Shown in pieces: positions 25,906 through 35,313 of a stretch of 64,000 nt of DNA (within the stretch, counting starts at the first letter, position 1; each line of letters opens with the position of its first letter). The stretch covers positions 4,393-68,392 of the forward strand of contig CAXTSX010000017.1 in NCBI GenBank assembly GCA_964247085.1, in the 5' to 3' direction. Under the pieces are notes generated by a model. That model had not been told where the DNA came from. It did not search any database and worked only from the letters and a program-made list of their open reading frames with translations. Source of the DNA: JAAFHZ01 sp964247085 (GTDB taxonomy: Bacteria; Cyanobacteriota; Cyanobacteriia; Cyanobacteriales; Chamaesiphonaceae). The position numbers were made by a program, and so were the translations under genes.

Positions 25906-26559
25906 TTAGGTGCCAAATACCCGATCGCCCGCATCACCTAAACCGGGCACGATAAAACCGCGTTCGTTGAGGCTCTCATCAATCATAGCCGCATAAATTT
26001 GCAATGTTGGATAGTCGATCGCCAATTTTTGCAACGCTGGCGCGGCCACCACAATGCTAATAATTCTTATTTGGCCAGGATCAGCGCCGCGCTTAGTTAA
26101 TTCCATCAGCGCTTGTCCGATCGTCCCGCCAGTTGCTAGCATTGGTTCGGCGATCAAAATATGAGTGCTAGCGGGAATCTGGTCGGGCAGCTTGTTGAGA
26201 TAACAAGTGGGTTGCAGAGTTTCTTCGTCCCGAGCAAAACCCAAGTGAAAAACGCTGGCTTCCAAGGGCAAGACCGACTGAATACCTTCCATTAGGCTCA
26301 AGCCTGCTCGCAAAATGGGGACGATCGCCAGAGGGGTTTGGGGATTGATAAAAGTGGCGGTAGTTTCACCCACCGGAGTGGTTACGGGGATATCGATCGT
26401 GGGCAACCAGTCGCGGATGGCTTCGTAGGTTAGCCATTTGCCCAGCTCAGCCATCGCTTGTCCAAATACCTTGGATGGAGTGTCAGCACCCCGAGCAATC
26501 CCCAACCAGTGCTTGATCAGGGGATGAGGCGGTACAAAAATACGCAGCTGGTTGGCCAT
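25906..26559 (-). CDS. upp: Uracil phosphoribosyltransferase
   Basis: Pyrimidine-salvage enzyme converting uracil and PRPP to UMP. Starting at the ATG at 26559 it gives 217 residues and begins ANQLRIFVPPHPLIKHWLGIARG. The PRPP-loop region is HILIAEPMLATGGTIGQALM (about residues 128-147), and the uracil site is in DESLNERGFIVPGLGDAGDR near the C-terminus. The glutamate in IAEPMLATGG replaces the usual D of the PRPP motif (typically VDPMLATGG), a substitution seen in some homologues. The 11-codon upstream extension of the frame is not family-like. Confidence 0.92.
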   Translation of the reverse strand: MANQLRIFVPPHPLIKHWLGIARGADTPSKVFGQAMAELGKWLTYEAIRDWLPTIDIPVTTPVGETTATFINPQTPLAIVPILRAGLSLMEGIQSVLPLEASVFHLGFARDEETLQPTCYLNKLPDQIPASTHILIAEPMLATGGTIGQALMELTKRGADPGQIRIISIVVAAPALQKLAIDYPTLQIYAAMIDESLNERGFIVPGLGDAGDRVFGT

Positions 26560-26678
26560 AAATACTCCCAAAAACACATCCCAATTTAGCATGGCAATGG
26601 TGACACTGCTGGCTAGGAGTGTTTAGAGCTAGAATAAGGAGCTAGTCTTTAAAGAATATTTAAATATTTTGAGTTCAT

Positions 26679-27284
26679 ATGCCAATCACTCCTGGTGACA
26701 GCGAAGCTATCAAAGAGCCGGTGGTAACGACCGATCGCATTCCACTTTTAACTAGGCTGTGGCGGGCTTGGGGTGAAAATATTCAGATTTTGATAGTAGC
26801 GGTGTTGTTGGCTTTTTTGATTCGGACTTTTGTGGCAGAACCGCGCTTTATTCCTTCGGCTTCGATGGTACCGACTTTGCAGCTGGGCGATCGATTGGTG
26901 GTGGAAAAAATCTCTTATCAATTGCATCCCCCAGAGCGCTTCGATATTACGGTTTTTAGGGTGCCTCCTCAATTGCAACAGGATGGCTACCGATCGGATC
27001 AGGCATTTATTAAAAGGGTGATTGGGATACCGGGCGATCGGATTGCGATCCAGAAAGGAAAAGTATTTTTGAATGAGCAGCCGCTCTCGGAGTCTTATGT
27101 TGTCGAGGTGCCGAAAATAGAAGATATGCCGACGGTGACGGTACCGGCTAATCAACTTTTTATGATGGGTGATAATCGCAACAATAGTAATGATTCCCGC
27201 TATTGGGGTTTTTTGCCGCTGAAAAATGTGATTGGGAAGGCGGTATTTAAGTTCTTTCCGTTCGATCGACTAGGTGGACTGTGA
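26679..27284 (+). CDS. lepB: Signal peptidase I
   Basis: Membrane protease that removes signal peptides from secreted proteins. One N-terminal membrane helix (residues about 34-52) is followed by the catalytic Ser62 in RFIPSASMVPTL and the general-base Lys112 in AFIKRVIGIPGD. The late MMGDNRNNSNDSRYWGFLP box is canonical. Length 201, single-helix form. It is divergent from upp. The many secreted proteins at 35-46 kb would be plausible substrates. Confidence 0.94.
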   Translation: MPITPGDSEAIKEPVVTTDRIPLLTRLWRAWGENIQILIVAVLLAFLIRTFVAEPRFIPSASMVPTLQLGDRLVVEKISYQLHPPERFDITVFRVPPQLQQDGYRSDQAFIKRVIGIPGDRIAIQKGKVFLNEQPLSESYVVEVPKIEDMPTVTVPANQLFMMGDNRNNSNDSRYWGFLPLKNVIGKAVFKFFPFDRLGGL

Positions 27285-27317
27285 CCCTACCTTAAATTTA
27301 GACAGGTGACAAACGAA

Positions 27318-28313
27318 TTATATTATATTAATTGCTTGAGGAATACGCAAGGTAAATGTTGAACCTTGACCATACTCACTAACTACTGTAATTTCACCAC
27401 CCATCATTGTGGCAAACTCTTTAGTAATAGCCAGTCCTAAACCAGTGCCACCATATTTACGAGTAGTAGAATTGTCAGCCTGAGAAAAAGGTTCAAAAAG
27501 TTTGGAAATTTGTTCTGACTTGATACCAATGCCAGTATCGCAAATTTGGAAACGAATAACATCAGCAGTATCTCCAATAGTAGTACTAAACCGAGATTCT
27601 TTCGTGATATTTAAGTATATTTGACCACCATTAGTAAACTTACTAGCATTGCTTACCAAATTGAACAAACTCTGGCGAACTTTAGTCCAATCACTATACA
27701 TATCTCCCATATTATCTACACAATTTATAATCAATTTATTATTGTTTTTATCGCATACCGGTTTTACAGTATCAGCTATTTCTTGAGCTAAATCATTAAT
27801 GTTAAAAGACTCTAGATATAAATCCATTTTACCAGATTCAATCTTTGACAAGTCTAACACATCATTAATAAGGTGCAACAGATGTTTTCCAGCATTCCGA
27901 ATTTTATCTAAATCTTCCACCATTTTCCACTGTTCAATATCTTGAACATCTTCAGCCAAGATCTCGCTATAGCCAATAATCGCATTCAGAGGTGTGCGCA
28001 GTTCATGGCTCATGTTAGCTAGAAAATCACTTTTAGTCCGATTAGCTGCTTCGGCAAGTTGCTGAGATTGCTTGGTAATCAAATGCATTTCTTGCAAATG
28101 AGCTAGGGCACTTTCTAGTTCTTTACTTTTCAGTTGAACAGATTGCTGGGAATCTTCAAAATCTCGAATTATTTTGATCAGAAATAAAGATTTGGTCTCA
28201 TTTGCAGCCTCCAACTGAATACGGTTAGCTTCGGATCTTTCTAGTTTTTTTTGAATGATTCGATAAGCTTTTTTGATCTCTTCATTTTCTGAAATCAAAT
28301 CGATTTTTGACAT
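27318..28313 (-). CDS. Soluble hybrid-free sensor histidine kinase
   Basis: A 331-residue histidine kinase without membrane helices or a named sensor domain. An N-terminal coiled coil (about residues 8-90) leads into the HisKA box FLANMSHELRTPLNAIIGYSEIL with His103. The ATPase part has the N box SLFNLVSNASKF, DTGIGI and GGTGLGLAI. It follows the FIST gene by 7 bp, with GGAGG just before its start, so it is almost surely the output kinase of that sensor. No response regulator is adjacent. The pair lies in a stretch with no CGATCG sites. Confidence 0.9.
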   Translation of the reverse strand: MSKIDLISENEEIKKAYRIIQKKLERSEANRIQLEAANETKSLFLIKIIRDFEDSQQSVQLKSKELESALAHLQEMHLITKQSQQLAEAANRTKSDFLANMSHELRTPLNAIIGYSEILAEDVQDIEQWKMVEDLDKIRNAGKHLLHLINDVLDLSKIESGKMDLYLESFNINDLAQEIADTVKPVCDKNNNKLIINCVDNMGDMYSDWTKVRQSLFNLVSNASKFTNGGQIYLNITKESRFSTTIGDTADVIRFQICDTGIGIKSEQISKLFEPFSQADNSTTRKYGGTGLGLAITKEFATMMGGEITVVSEYGQGSTFTLRIPQAINII

Positions 28314-28320
28314 ATTATTT

Positions 28321-29481
28321 TCACACCTCCCCTAATAACAATGCAATAAATGTTTGGTTATGAAATTGAGACTTTTCTGATGATTTCAGTGGAGAGATTT
28401 CACCAAAAGAATAAAATCCGCAACAACATGTATCTTGGGATAAGTGTGCTCTGAAAACCTCATATTCTTCTTTAGCTCTGGTACCCAAAAGCATTCTGCG
28501 TGCAGCACAAGAAATTAATAAAGCAGCCGCTGGCGACTGGCCAGGATAATTTTCGATAGCTCCTTTAAGCGATTTGTTGGTTGCATCTATAACACCTTCT
28601 CGCGAGATTTCGGTCATTTGGATAGTAGCATTAGCTGGAATTTTAGAAAGAAAAGTTATACTGCCTAGCTGTTCATCATGAGTACTAGGTGTTCTAAGGT
28701 AAAAATCGGAGGAATCATTAGTAAAAATTGCTAATGGATAACTAATATATTCATGAATACATCCAGCTTTACCTAAGTGTTGTTGATAGAATTCTAATGC
28801 ACTTTTTCCATCAATTTTATAGACAACACAACCGTCTACTTGCGTGACTTCACTTTTTTTCCCAATTGGTTTCCAACCACTAGCAATACCATGTGAGAAA
28901 CAAATATTTCCGGAAAAAAGCAGCAATGGAATAGAGTCGGAGACCACTTCTCCTTTAAAAAACTGATAGCTCTTTTGAGCAGTCAAACTATCGGCTGATG
29001 TACCACCAAAAATTGGCACATTTAGTCCGAGACTCTGCTGTAGAGCTTGGATAATCGAAAATCCATCAGTGCCAATCCCCTCGGGAAATGTCAGACAAAG
29101 CTGCGGTGGTTGTAATAACTCAGCGTTGGCTATTGTGATCGCCTCTTCGATGGCAGCATCAATGTTTTGGGAAAGTCCTCGACCGAGGCCGGCTCGAATT
29201 CTAATTTGGTCTGAGCAAAAAACCATCAAAATTAGGGAGTCCTCGCGAAATCCTAGCACAGAGGACATTTCTCCATTGGTAGTACAGCCAACAAGTTCAA
29301 TGCCAGGAAATGCTTCTTGAATCCGATCCAAAATAAAGGCATGGTCAAAATCGAGAGCAGCAAATAGAATACCCGCTTGAGGTATATCTGCGACCAAGCT
29401 TTGACAACATTGTTGTAATACTTCTTCGATTGCTGACTCAGAATCGGGGTCTTCGCTATGACCAATATGTGACTTAAACAT
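28321..29481 (-). CDS. FIST domain sensor protein
   Basis: A FIST N plus FIST C protein, a proposed small-ligand (perhaps amino-acid) input module of bacterial signalling. Family marks are FPGIELVGCTTNGEMSS near residues 50-66, FPEGIGTDGFSIIQAL, FGGTSADSLTAQKSYQFFKGEVVSDSIPLLLFSG, and the C-terminal SCAARRMLLG with GFYSFGEISP. The ATG at 29481 is preferred; a GTG three codons upstream (29490) is possible. It heads a two-gene unit with the histidine kinase. The exact signal is unknown. Confidence 0.87.
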   Translation of the reverse strand: MFKSHIGHSEDPDSESAIEEVLQQCCQSLVADIPQAGILFAALDFDHAFILDRIQEAFPGIELVGCTTNGEMSSVLGFREDSLILMVFCSDQIRIRAGLGRGLSQNIDAAIEEAITIANAELLQPPQLCLTFPEGIGTDGFSIIQALQQSLGLNVPIFGGTSADSLTAQKSYQFFKGEVVSDSIPLLLFSGNICFSHGIASGWKPIGKKSEVTQVDGCVVYKIDGKSALEFYQQHLGKAGCIHEYISYPLAIFTNDSSDFYLRTPSTHDEQLGSITFLSKIPANATIQMTEISREGVIDATNKSLKGAIENYPGQSPAAALLISCAARRMLLGTRAKEEYEVFRAHLSQDTCCCGFYSFGEISPLKSSEKSQFHNQTFIALLLGEV

Positions 29482-29490
29482 TAACTTCAC

Positions 29491-30255
29491 CGCAAAATTA
29501 GGATATTAATTTTAAAAAAATTGGAGAGATTAAAATGTTATCTACTTTCCAGTTTACCAGGTCAAAAACTTACCCATCAATATTAGATATAGTCTGTTTT
29601 CGACTATCTTGCTTAGCAGTTTGCTGATAGTCCTAATTTTGCTCGTTATTTAATTAATCTGAGCAATGACATCAATAACCATGGTGTCTCAAATTTTGGT
29701 TTGAATGTCATTTAACCAGCCATGACGTTGTTGTTGAACACAAGATATTAGCAACTGGTTTGCTCATGATGCTTGACCATTACAAATACGATGCTTGGAT
29801 AGCATTGAAATGTATAGATGTAAAAAAGACTCTGCCATATAGTGAGATCAGCTTAGTTATTCGATATTATGCTCAGCCAAAATGCTTGAACTTTGGATCC
29901 CACAGCAGTACAAATATTTTTTAAAAAAGGAAAGCTGGATCTCATGTAAACAAAGCACTTCAAGTGAAATAAGTCAAAATTTCCTGAATGGCACGGTTCA
30001 TATCAACTTACGTAACATGACTGAATTTTTTTTGAATATACTGATATTTCATAGACACCGATTACGATTTAATTATTCAAAGCTTCGCACTCTCTTGAAT
30101 ATTAATTTGCTTGATTAGTCTACTTTGGATATAAATTGTTCAGATTTAATCAAGTTTGAGAGTAGTTACTACTAGTTAACCGTATAGCTAATAATATACC
30201 AGTAATATAGATTAATGATAAGTCAAATGTAAAGTAGTTGTGAGGAAAGAAGTAG
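29491..30255. other. 765-bp AT-rich gene-poor stretch
   Basis: Upstream of the FIST gene (-) and of the sugar transferase gene (+). Several short frames are present: one ending near 29925 with a peptide containing HKILATGLLMMLDHYKYDAW, and another starting at 29882. They overlap in different frames and match no family I know. No tRNA, repeat or terminator was recognised. It probably contains the divergent promoters and decayed DNA. Confidence 0.5.
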
Positions 30256-30993
30256 ATGATAAAGCAAATAAATTCATTTCTCAAGCGGTTGATAGACATA
30301 GCCCTAACTAGTTTAGGCCTATTACTGCTGTTACCAATTATGTTAGCGATCGCTCTTAGTATCAAACTGACATCTCCCGGCCAGGTTATTTACTCTCAAG
30401 TCCGGGTGGGTTTACGTCGTAAGCATTTCAAAATTTATAAATTTCGATCAATGGTGCCCGGTGCTGACTTAATGGGTAGTTCAGTAACAAAATATGGGGA
30501 TAAACGTATTACAGCTGTTGGTAATTTTATCCGACGAACAAAGCTAGACGAATTACCACAACTGTGGAACGTACTAATAGGAGATATGACTCTGGTTGGC
30601 CCCCGCCCGGATGTTCCTAGAATCATCGATTTATACACGCCGGAAATGCTACAAATACTCAAAGTACGTCCAGGAATTACTAGTATTGCTTCACTACATT
30701 TACGCGATGAAGATAACTTATTGAAGCTAGCAAATCAACCAGATCAAGCGTATGAAAAAATCATCTTGCCTGCCAAAGTAGAATTTGCCATGGTTCATGT
30801 AAATAACCCTTCCATCCTATTAGACTTATATATATTATTTCAAACTGTTTGGGTATTAATAATTGGTAAAATAGTTGTAGTTCCCGAGCATCATATTATC
30901 CAGAAATTAAGCCGATCAATTATTGATTTTAATTCTCACCAATATTCATCAACATCACATCAGTCTTGTGAAGAAGTTCTTCAGAAATTGTGA
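30256..30993 (+). CDS. Bacterial sugar transferase (polyprenyl-phosphate glycosyl-1-phosphate transferase)
   Basis: Membrane enzyme that puts the first sugar phosphate on the lipid carrier in exopolysaccharide or O-antigen synthesis. One N-terminal helical hairpin (about residues 10-36) precedes the catalytic cytoplasmic domain: GQVIYSQVRVGLRRKHFKIYKFRSM (about 46-70), FIRRTKLDELPQLWNVLIGDMTLVGPRPDVP (the D-E pair and the PRP motif). At 245 residues it is the short, single-domain PglC-like form. A perfect hairpin terminator follows. No other sugar genes are adjacent. Confidence 0.9.
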   Translation: MIKQINSFLKRLIDIALTSLGLLLLLPIMLAIALSIKLTSPGQVIYSQVRVGLRRKHFKIYKFRSMVPGADLMGSSVTKYGDKRITAVGNFIRRTKLDELPQLWNVLIGDMTLVGPRPDVPRIIDLYTPEMLQILKVRPGITSIASLHLRDEDNLLKLANQPDQAYEKIILPAKVEFAMVHVNNPSILLDLYILFQTVWVLIIGKIVVVPEHHIIQKLSRSIIDFNSHQYSSTSHQSCEEVLQKL

Positions 30994-31003
30994 TGTTGAT
31001 TGA

Positions 31004-31044
31004 TGACACTTTATTTGTTTAGCTAGCTAACAAATAAAGTGTCA
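31004..31044. terminator. Bidirectional hairpin terminator overlapping the CPBP stop
   Basis: TGACACTTTATTTGTT (31004-31019) is perfectly complementary to AACAAATAAAGTGTCA (31029-31044), giving a 16-bp stem and 9-nt loop. It ends transcription of the sugar transferase gene (+) and of the convergent CPBP gene (-), whose last codons lie inside the stem. Confidence 0.8.
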
Positions 31045-32614
31045 GCATTGACCCTCCATTCCAGAGACTGTGGAGCAACATGGAAGCCAGTAAATTGCTG
31101 GTACGGTGATAAACATAGCCCAAAATAATACCCAATACCGCTAAGGGCAGCAGTTCCGACAAGCTCAGATGCGCGGCGGCAAAGATTACCCCACTAGCTA
31201 CGATCGCCTGCCCGGAAGAAAGATAGCGGGTCAAAGAGGGTAGCAAAAAACCCCGAAAGAAATACTCTTCAAACAACGGTGCCGCTACTGCTGCCGTCAA
31301 CAGAAAAAAGATAAAAGCATTATTGTCTTTGCTATCCAAGACGATCGATAGAATTGGATTGCTGCCGCCCTTACCATGCCAGATTTTATCGTTAATTACC
31401 GATACTATGAGCACAACTGGGGTGGCGACCAAATAACCACCCAAACCCCAAATCACCCAATTCTTAGTGCCCTGGAAACTAAACCAATCCTTTGATAGAG
31501 GCTGATAAGGAGCCAGGGAAGCCCGCATGAACCAAGTGACTCCTACGGCCATCGTGAGATAGCTAAAGAGAATATAGGCAGCTTTTTGCCATAGTGCGAC
31601 TTGGGCAAGATTGATGCCAGTTAATTTAAAACCCAAGTTGAAAAAAATAGGTAGTAGCAATTGGCCAATCACTAAAAATCCCAAAACCACCTGCCAAATA
31701 ATTTCTCCGTCCCAGGGTACTAATAATTTCTTGGTTTCCCCTAGCGATAGTGGATCTGGCGTTAATTCATCTGATTTTGCCAGGGCGTTTGGTGCAGACT
31801 TACGCATTTTGAGTAACTGGGCAACTAATAACCATAAGCCCCAAAACACTCCTAATAACAAGCCCCCACCCCGGATAATCGTCAAGTTCGCTAATTTATA
31901 AATAGCTGCTAAAGCCGCAGCAATTTGGTTAGTTTGGAGTTGGGCAAGGGCAGCATTGTCGCCTTGTCTTTGATATAGCTGATGTAAAGCCTGGTAGCGA
32001 AACCATCCTTGGAGGTCTCGATCGATCACCTGAATTGCTGAGTTTGGAACGGGCTTTTGGGGATTCCAGAGCTGAGTTAAAACATCAGCGGTATTGGCCA
32101 GCGATGACTCTGGCAAGTCCCGGCGCAGTTGTTGCCAGGTCTGTTGAGCTGCAGTTGTTTTTTGCTGCACAGCTTGCAAAAGACCTAGCTCCAAATTAAT
32201 TTGTTGGGAATTGCGCTGAATGGATTTTAATGGTTTGGCTAAAGTTTCGGCGATCGCCTGTTGGTTGGTAATCTCCGGATCGAACTTCGCTGTTTGCAAT
32301 CGTTGTTGCAGTTGAGCCGTAGTTTGCTGATTCACGGCACGCGCGGTTTCGTATTGATTTTGAGCCAAAGATACAGCTTCTTTGCCCACCAAAGAATTGT
32401 AAACCTCGGCTGGAATCTGGGCTTGCTCCAGTTCTTGGACATTTAAACTCGCGGCTTGCAGCAAAATATTGGTCTGATACAGTTCTAGCTTGCCCTGCAC
32501 CTGTGGTTCATTCCAACTACCCAAGAGCGCTGAACCGACGATGAGTCCCATGACGATCGACAACAAGCTCAATATAATACGTTTGACAGTCCAGCCCTTT
32601 GTTGCGCCCTGCAT
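31019..32614 (-). CDS. CPBP family intramembrane glutamic endopeptidase
   Basis: A 531-residue membrane protein. After an N-terminal membrane helix and a long polar, Gln-rich coiled region (about residues 30-230), it has about seven further helices. The CPBP (Rce1/Abi) motifs are all visible near the C-terminus: PLFEEYFFRGFLL (the EExxxR site), VIFAAAHLSLSE (FxxxH) and LLHSLWNGG (HxxxN). Bacterial members process or self-protect from peptides; the substrate here is unknown. The long N-terminal soluble part is shared by cyanobacterial members. Its stop is in the bidirectional terminator. Confidence 0.88.
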   Translation of the reverse strand: MQGATKGWTVKRIILSLLSIVMGLIVGSALLGSWNEPQVQGKLELYQTNILLQAASLNVQELEQAQIPAEVYNSLVGKEAVSLAQNQYETARAVNQQTTAQLQQRLQTAKFDPEITNQQAIAETLAKPLKSIQRNSQQINLELGLLQAVQQKTTAAQQTWQQLRRDLPESSLANTADVLTQLWNPQKPVPNSAIQVIDRDLQGWFRYQALHQLYQRQGDNAALAQLQTNQIAAALAAIYKLANLTIIRGGGLLLGVFWGLWLLVAQLLKMRKSAPNALAKSDELTPDPLSLGETKKLLVPWDGEIIWQVVLGFLVIGQLLLPIFFNLGFKLTGINLAQVALWQKAAYILFSYLTMAVGVTWFMRASLAPYQPLSKDWFSFQGTKNWVIWGLGGYLVATPVVLIVSVINDKIWHGKGGSNPILSIVLDSKDNNAFIFFLLTAAVAAPLFEEYFFRGFLLPSLTRYLSSGQAIVASGVIFAAAHLSLSELLPLAVLGIILGYVYHRTSNLLASMLLHSLWNGGSMLTLYLLAS

Positions 32615-32657
32615 GGTTAACCAGAAATAGTTTATTCAACCATTATCGTACAAACCG

Positions 32658-33989
32658 TCAAAGTCCTTGTTCGATGTAGGCAATTACCTGCTCTAGGTAC
32701 CAATCTTCATCGTAGCCGGGATACTCTTCTTTGTAGCGGGTAATCAGCCGCTCGGCCATCGGCCACTGACCACCCACTAACACCAACAGACGTTGGCGTA
32801 AATCTCGATCGCCTTTGCTCAGGGGTGGACTAGTCGGAGTCGTTGATGTATCGGGCGGTGTGGGTCGCACTGATTGGTTAGTTTGGAAGCTTTGGAGTTT
32901 TTTGATGGTTGCTTGATAGCTGCTCAGGTTGTGTTGCTCCAGATACATATTAGCGGCTGTTTGATAATCCGCCTGGGCAGCCTGCAAGTCTTCGATTTTG
33001 GCGTGGGCTTGGGCGCGTTCTACGTAGGCCGCAGCATCTTGAGGATTAATCGCGATCGCCTGATGCAGTTCTGCAATCATTTTGGTGTAGTTACCTAAGC
33101 TCGCCTGAATCTGAGCTTGAAAAATATAGATCTGGGCATCTTGGGGATTGATGTGGAGTGCCTGGCTAAAGTCGGCTAAAGCTCCTTGAAAATCACCCAA
33201 TTGCTGACGCATCTGGCCGCGATGACGATAGGCGGTGTGTACCTTAGGATCAATCCGCAGGGCAGTATTGAAATCTAACAAGGCAGCATCTTGGTTATGG
33301 CGCATCATTTGGATCACCCCACGACAGCAATAGGCTTGAGCATCTTGGGGGTTCGATCGCACTGCTCCATCAGCAGCACGTAGAGCGCCTTCTAGATCGC
33401 CAGTCTCCGCCTTGGTGATCGCTGCACTATAAATTGCGACAGGAGATGGATTTATTAAAGTGTTGATGGGAGCCGGATTGTTAATAGATGAATTATTAAT
33501 CGGTGGATTCCAAGCCTGAGCTTTTTCTAAGCATAAACGACTATGGGCTAAATCTTGCTGTCGCAGATACAGACTAGCCGCGAGCTTGTAAGCTTCGATC
33601 GATTCCTGGCGTTGGGCTAATTTCTGACAAATATTTCCTTTGAGCTGATAGGCGGGGGCGTAGTCTCGGGCATACAGGATGGCTTGGTTAATGTCAGCCA
33701 AGGCTCCCGATAAGTTTTTCAAAAGTAGGCGCACCAAAGATCTGCCATAGTAGGCATCGCGCTGCTGCGGTTGGAGATCGATCGATCGAGTGTAATCAGA
33801 GACGGCGTTTAGGTTGTCGCCCAAATCAAAATAGACCAACCCCCGCCGGTAATAGACCTCAGCAGCCTCTGGATTGGCAATCAGCGCCAGCTCAAAATCT
33901 TCGATCGCGCCCTGATAATCGTGAGCCTGAGCTTTGGCCAATCCTTGCTGATAGTAGTCGTTCATGGTGGTGCCGATATCGCCAACCAT
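32658..33989 (-). CDS. Tetratricopeptide-repeat protein
   Basis: A 443-residue protein built of about eight to ten TPR units, e.g. YYQQGLAKAQAHDYQGAIEDFELAL, EVYYRRGLVYFDLGDNLNAVSDYTRSI, AYRHRGQMRQQLGDFQGALADFSQAL. They occur in two blocks (residues about 9-155 and 185-365), separated by an Asn/Pro linker. A C-terminal region rich in Pro/Thr precedes a short helical module (RLLVLVGGQWPMAERLI). Such scaffolds mediate protein contacts. The first nine residues may be non-coding, since MNDYY (start 33965) is the better match for a TPR start. It is next to the universal stress protein gene on the same strand. Confidence 0.88.
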   Translation of the reverse strand: MVGDIGTTMNDYYQQGLAKAQAHDYQGAIEDFELALIANPEAAEVYYRRGLVYFDLGDNLNAVSDYTRSIDLQPQQRDAYYGRSLVRLLLKNLSGALADINQAILYARDYAPAYQLKGNICQKLAQRQESIEAYKLAASLYLRQQDLAHSRLCLEKAQAWNPPINNSSINNPAPINTLINPSPVAIYSAAITKAETGDLEGALRAADGAVRSNPQDAQAYCCRGVIQMMRHNQDAALLDFNTALRIDPKVHTAYRHRGQMRQQLGDFQGALADFSQALHINPQDAQIYIFQAQIQASLGNYTKMIAELHQAIAINPQDAAAYVERAQAHAKIEDLQAAQADYQTAANMYLEQHNLSSYQATIKKLQSFQTNQSVRPTPPDTSTTPTSPPLSKGDRDLRQRLLVLVGGQWPMAERLITRYKEEYPGYDEDWYLEQVIAYIEQGL

Positions 33990-34001
33990 CCAATCATAAA
34001 A

Positions 34002-34541
34002 CTATTTGCTAACAGGTTGTAAATCTCGATCGATCACTTTAGCAGGTTGAGCAGCGACTGCCGACTGAACAGCTAATACTGAGCAAGGGGCATGGTGCAA
34101 GACATAATTACTGGTACTGCCCAGAAATATTTCGCTAATCCCAGACTTGCGATTGCGCCCCATCAAAATGAGATTTGCGCCCCAGCTGGCCGCGATTTTA
34201 CAAATCACGTCACCCGGGTCGCCGACATGTTGAGTGAATTCTACCGTGATTCCTTTAGCGGCAACATCTCGGGCATATCCTTGCAGTTGGGTAATACCCT
34301 GTTCTTCGTAGGCTCGCCATTCTTTCATATATTGATTGACGGCCTGCTCATTCAAAATTGGATAAAATCCTTCGATGCCGATGCCGCCAGACTGCACGCC
34401 AAAGTGATGAGGATCTACTGGGGAGAGCACATGCAAAAGCATTAGATGGGCGTTGAGCTGCTGCGCTAAAGCCAGCGCTTCTTCTAAGATCCGCGCAGAC
34501 ATGGCTGTGTCATCTAAAGCTACTAAGATTTTGTTGAACAT
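34002..34541 (-). CDS. Universal stress protein
   Basis: UspA-fold protein of 179 residues beginning MFNKILVALDDTAMSARILEEAL. The start at 34541 follows an AGGAG eight bases upstream, so the 11-codon upstream extension is rejected. The nucleotide-binding GANLILMGRNRKSGISEIFLGSTSNYVLHHAPCSVLAV (about residues 128-165) has the G-2x-G-9x-G[ST]-type pattern of ATP-binding UspA proteins. A 60-residue-long insertion with GVQSGGIGIEGFYP in the middle is usual for cyanobacterial members. It precedes the TPR gene with a 12-bp gap. Confidence 0.9.
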   Translation of the reverse strand: MFNKILVALDDTAMSARILEEALALAQQLNAHLMLLHVLSPVDPHHFGVQSGGIGIEGFYPILNEQAVNQYMKEWRAYEEQGITQLQGYARDVAAKGITVEFTQHVGDPGDVICKIAASWGANLILMGRNRKSGISEIFLGSTSNYVLHHAPCSVLAVQSAVAAQPAKVIDRDLQPVSK

Positions 34542-35313
34542 AATCAATGCTCCTAAAAATAGTCGAATCATCACTTGAGCGAGGAGAGAAAGTTAAGTTG
34601 TAACTAGGTTTCTCATACTTTTATTATTTCGCAACTAATAACTAAAATAGCTGAATAGTTACCATTCTATACAACAAAATACTATTTTAGCAGTATTTAA
34701 GCTGATGTTATATTGACTTTTATGAATTGCCACATTAGCTTGCCCTCTCCCAAGCTTGGGAAAGGGGAGATCGGAGTCTTGCTCCCCTCGCCCAGACTTG
34801 GGAGAGGGGCTGGGGGAGAGGGCAAATCAATACCGCACTCCTAAAGGAATTCTAGCTCAGGAAATATAGTTCAAATAGACTAATAGGCTTCGATCAGGGT
34901 TAGTTTCCGTAGGAAGCTGCCCTTTTTTTGATATTTATAGATATTAACAAAAGACCTAGTTACCATACTTATTTAGATTGTCAAGGATTTGGATCAATCA
35001 AGTAAAAGTATTTTTGGTAATGTTTTTACTGGCTCAGTAAAGGTACCTACTCTGCCATCTAAAACCCTGTTGTGTATGACCTAGGTGACAGTATTTATAT
35101 TATCTACTCCGTATTTATAGCTGGTTTTTCAAAACCACAAAATATTGCTTTTGTTATTTCTACTGAACTTTAGAAAAAAGGTGAGGGGCGTAGTAATTTT
35201 GGTGAGGTTTGTGTGAATCATAAATTTGAAGCTGGTCGGCGCGATGCCCACTTAGCTTCTTACGCAAAATCTAAACCCCGAATTCTTCCGCTACGAAAGC
35301 AAACAATATCAAT
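34542..35313. other. 772-bp intergenic region before the surface-protein locus
   Basis: Contains the repeat at 34741-34824 and otherwise AT-rich DNA with no open frame that I could assign. The long leader in front of the highly expressed-looking secreted-protein gene at 35314 is plausibly a regulatory region. No riboswitch or tRNA was recognised. Confidence 0.55.
34741..34824. repeat. Dispersed C/G-rich hairpin repeat, copy 3 (double form)
   Basis: The outer arms TGCCCTCTCCC (34741-34751) and GGGAGAGGGCA (34814-34824) are a perfect 11-bp inverted repeat. Inside are two hairpins, CTCCCAAGCTTGGGAAAGG-type and CCCCTCGCCCAGACTTGGGAGAGGGG-type. It has the same double layout as copy 2 at 10651. 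It lies in the intergenic region ahead of the surface-protein locus. Confidence 0.8.

Noticed and set aside
29882..30118. 78-codon open frame between the FIST gene and the sugar transferase gene
   Set aside because: AT-rich, no recognisable family, no good ribosome binding site, and overlapped by another open frame; most likely chance.
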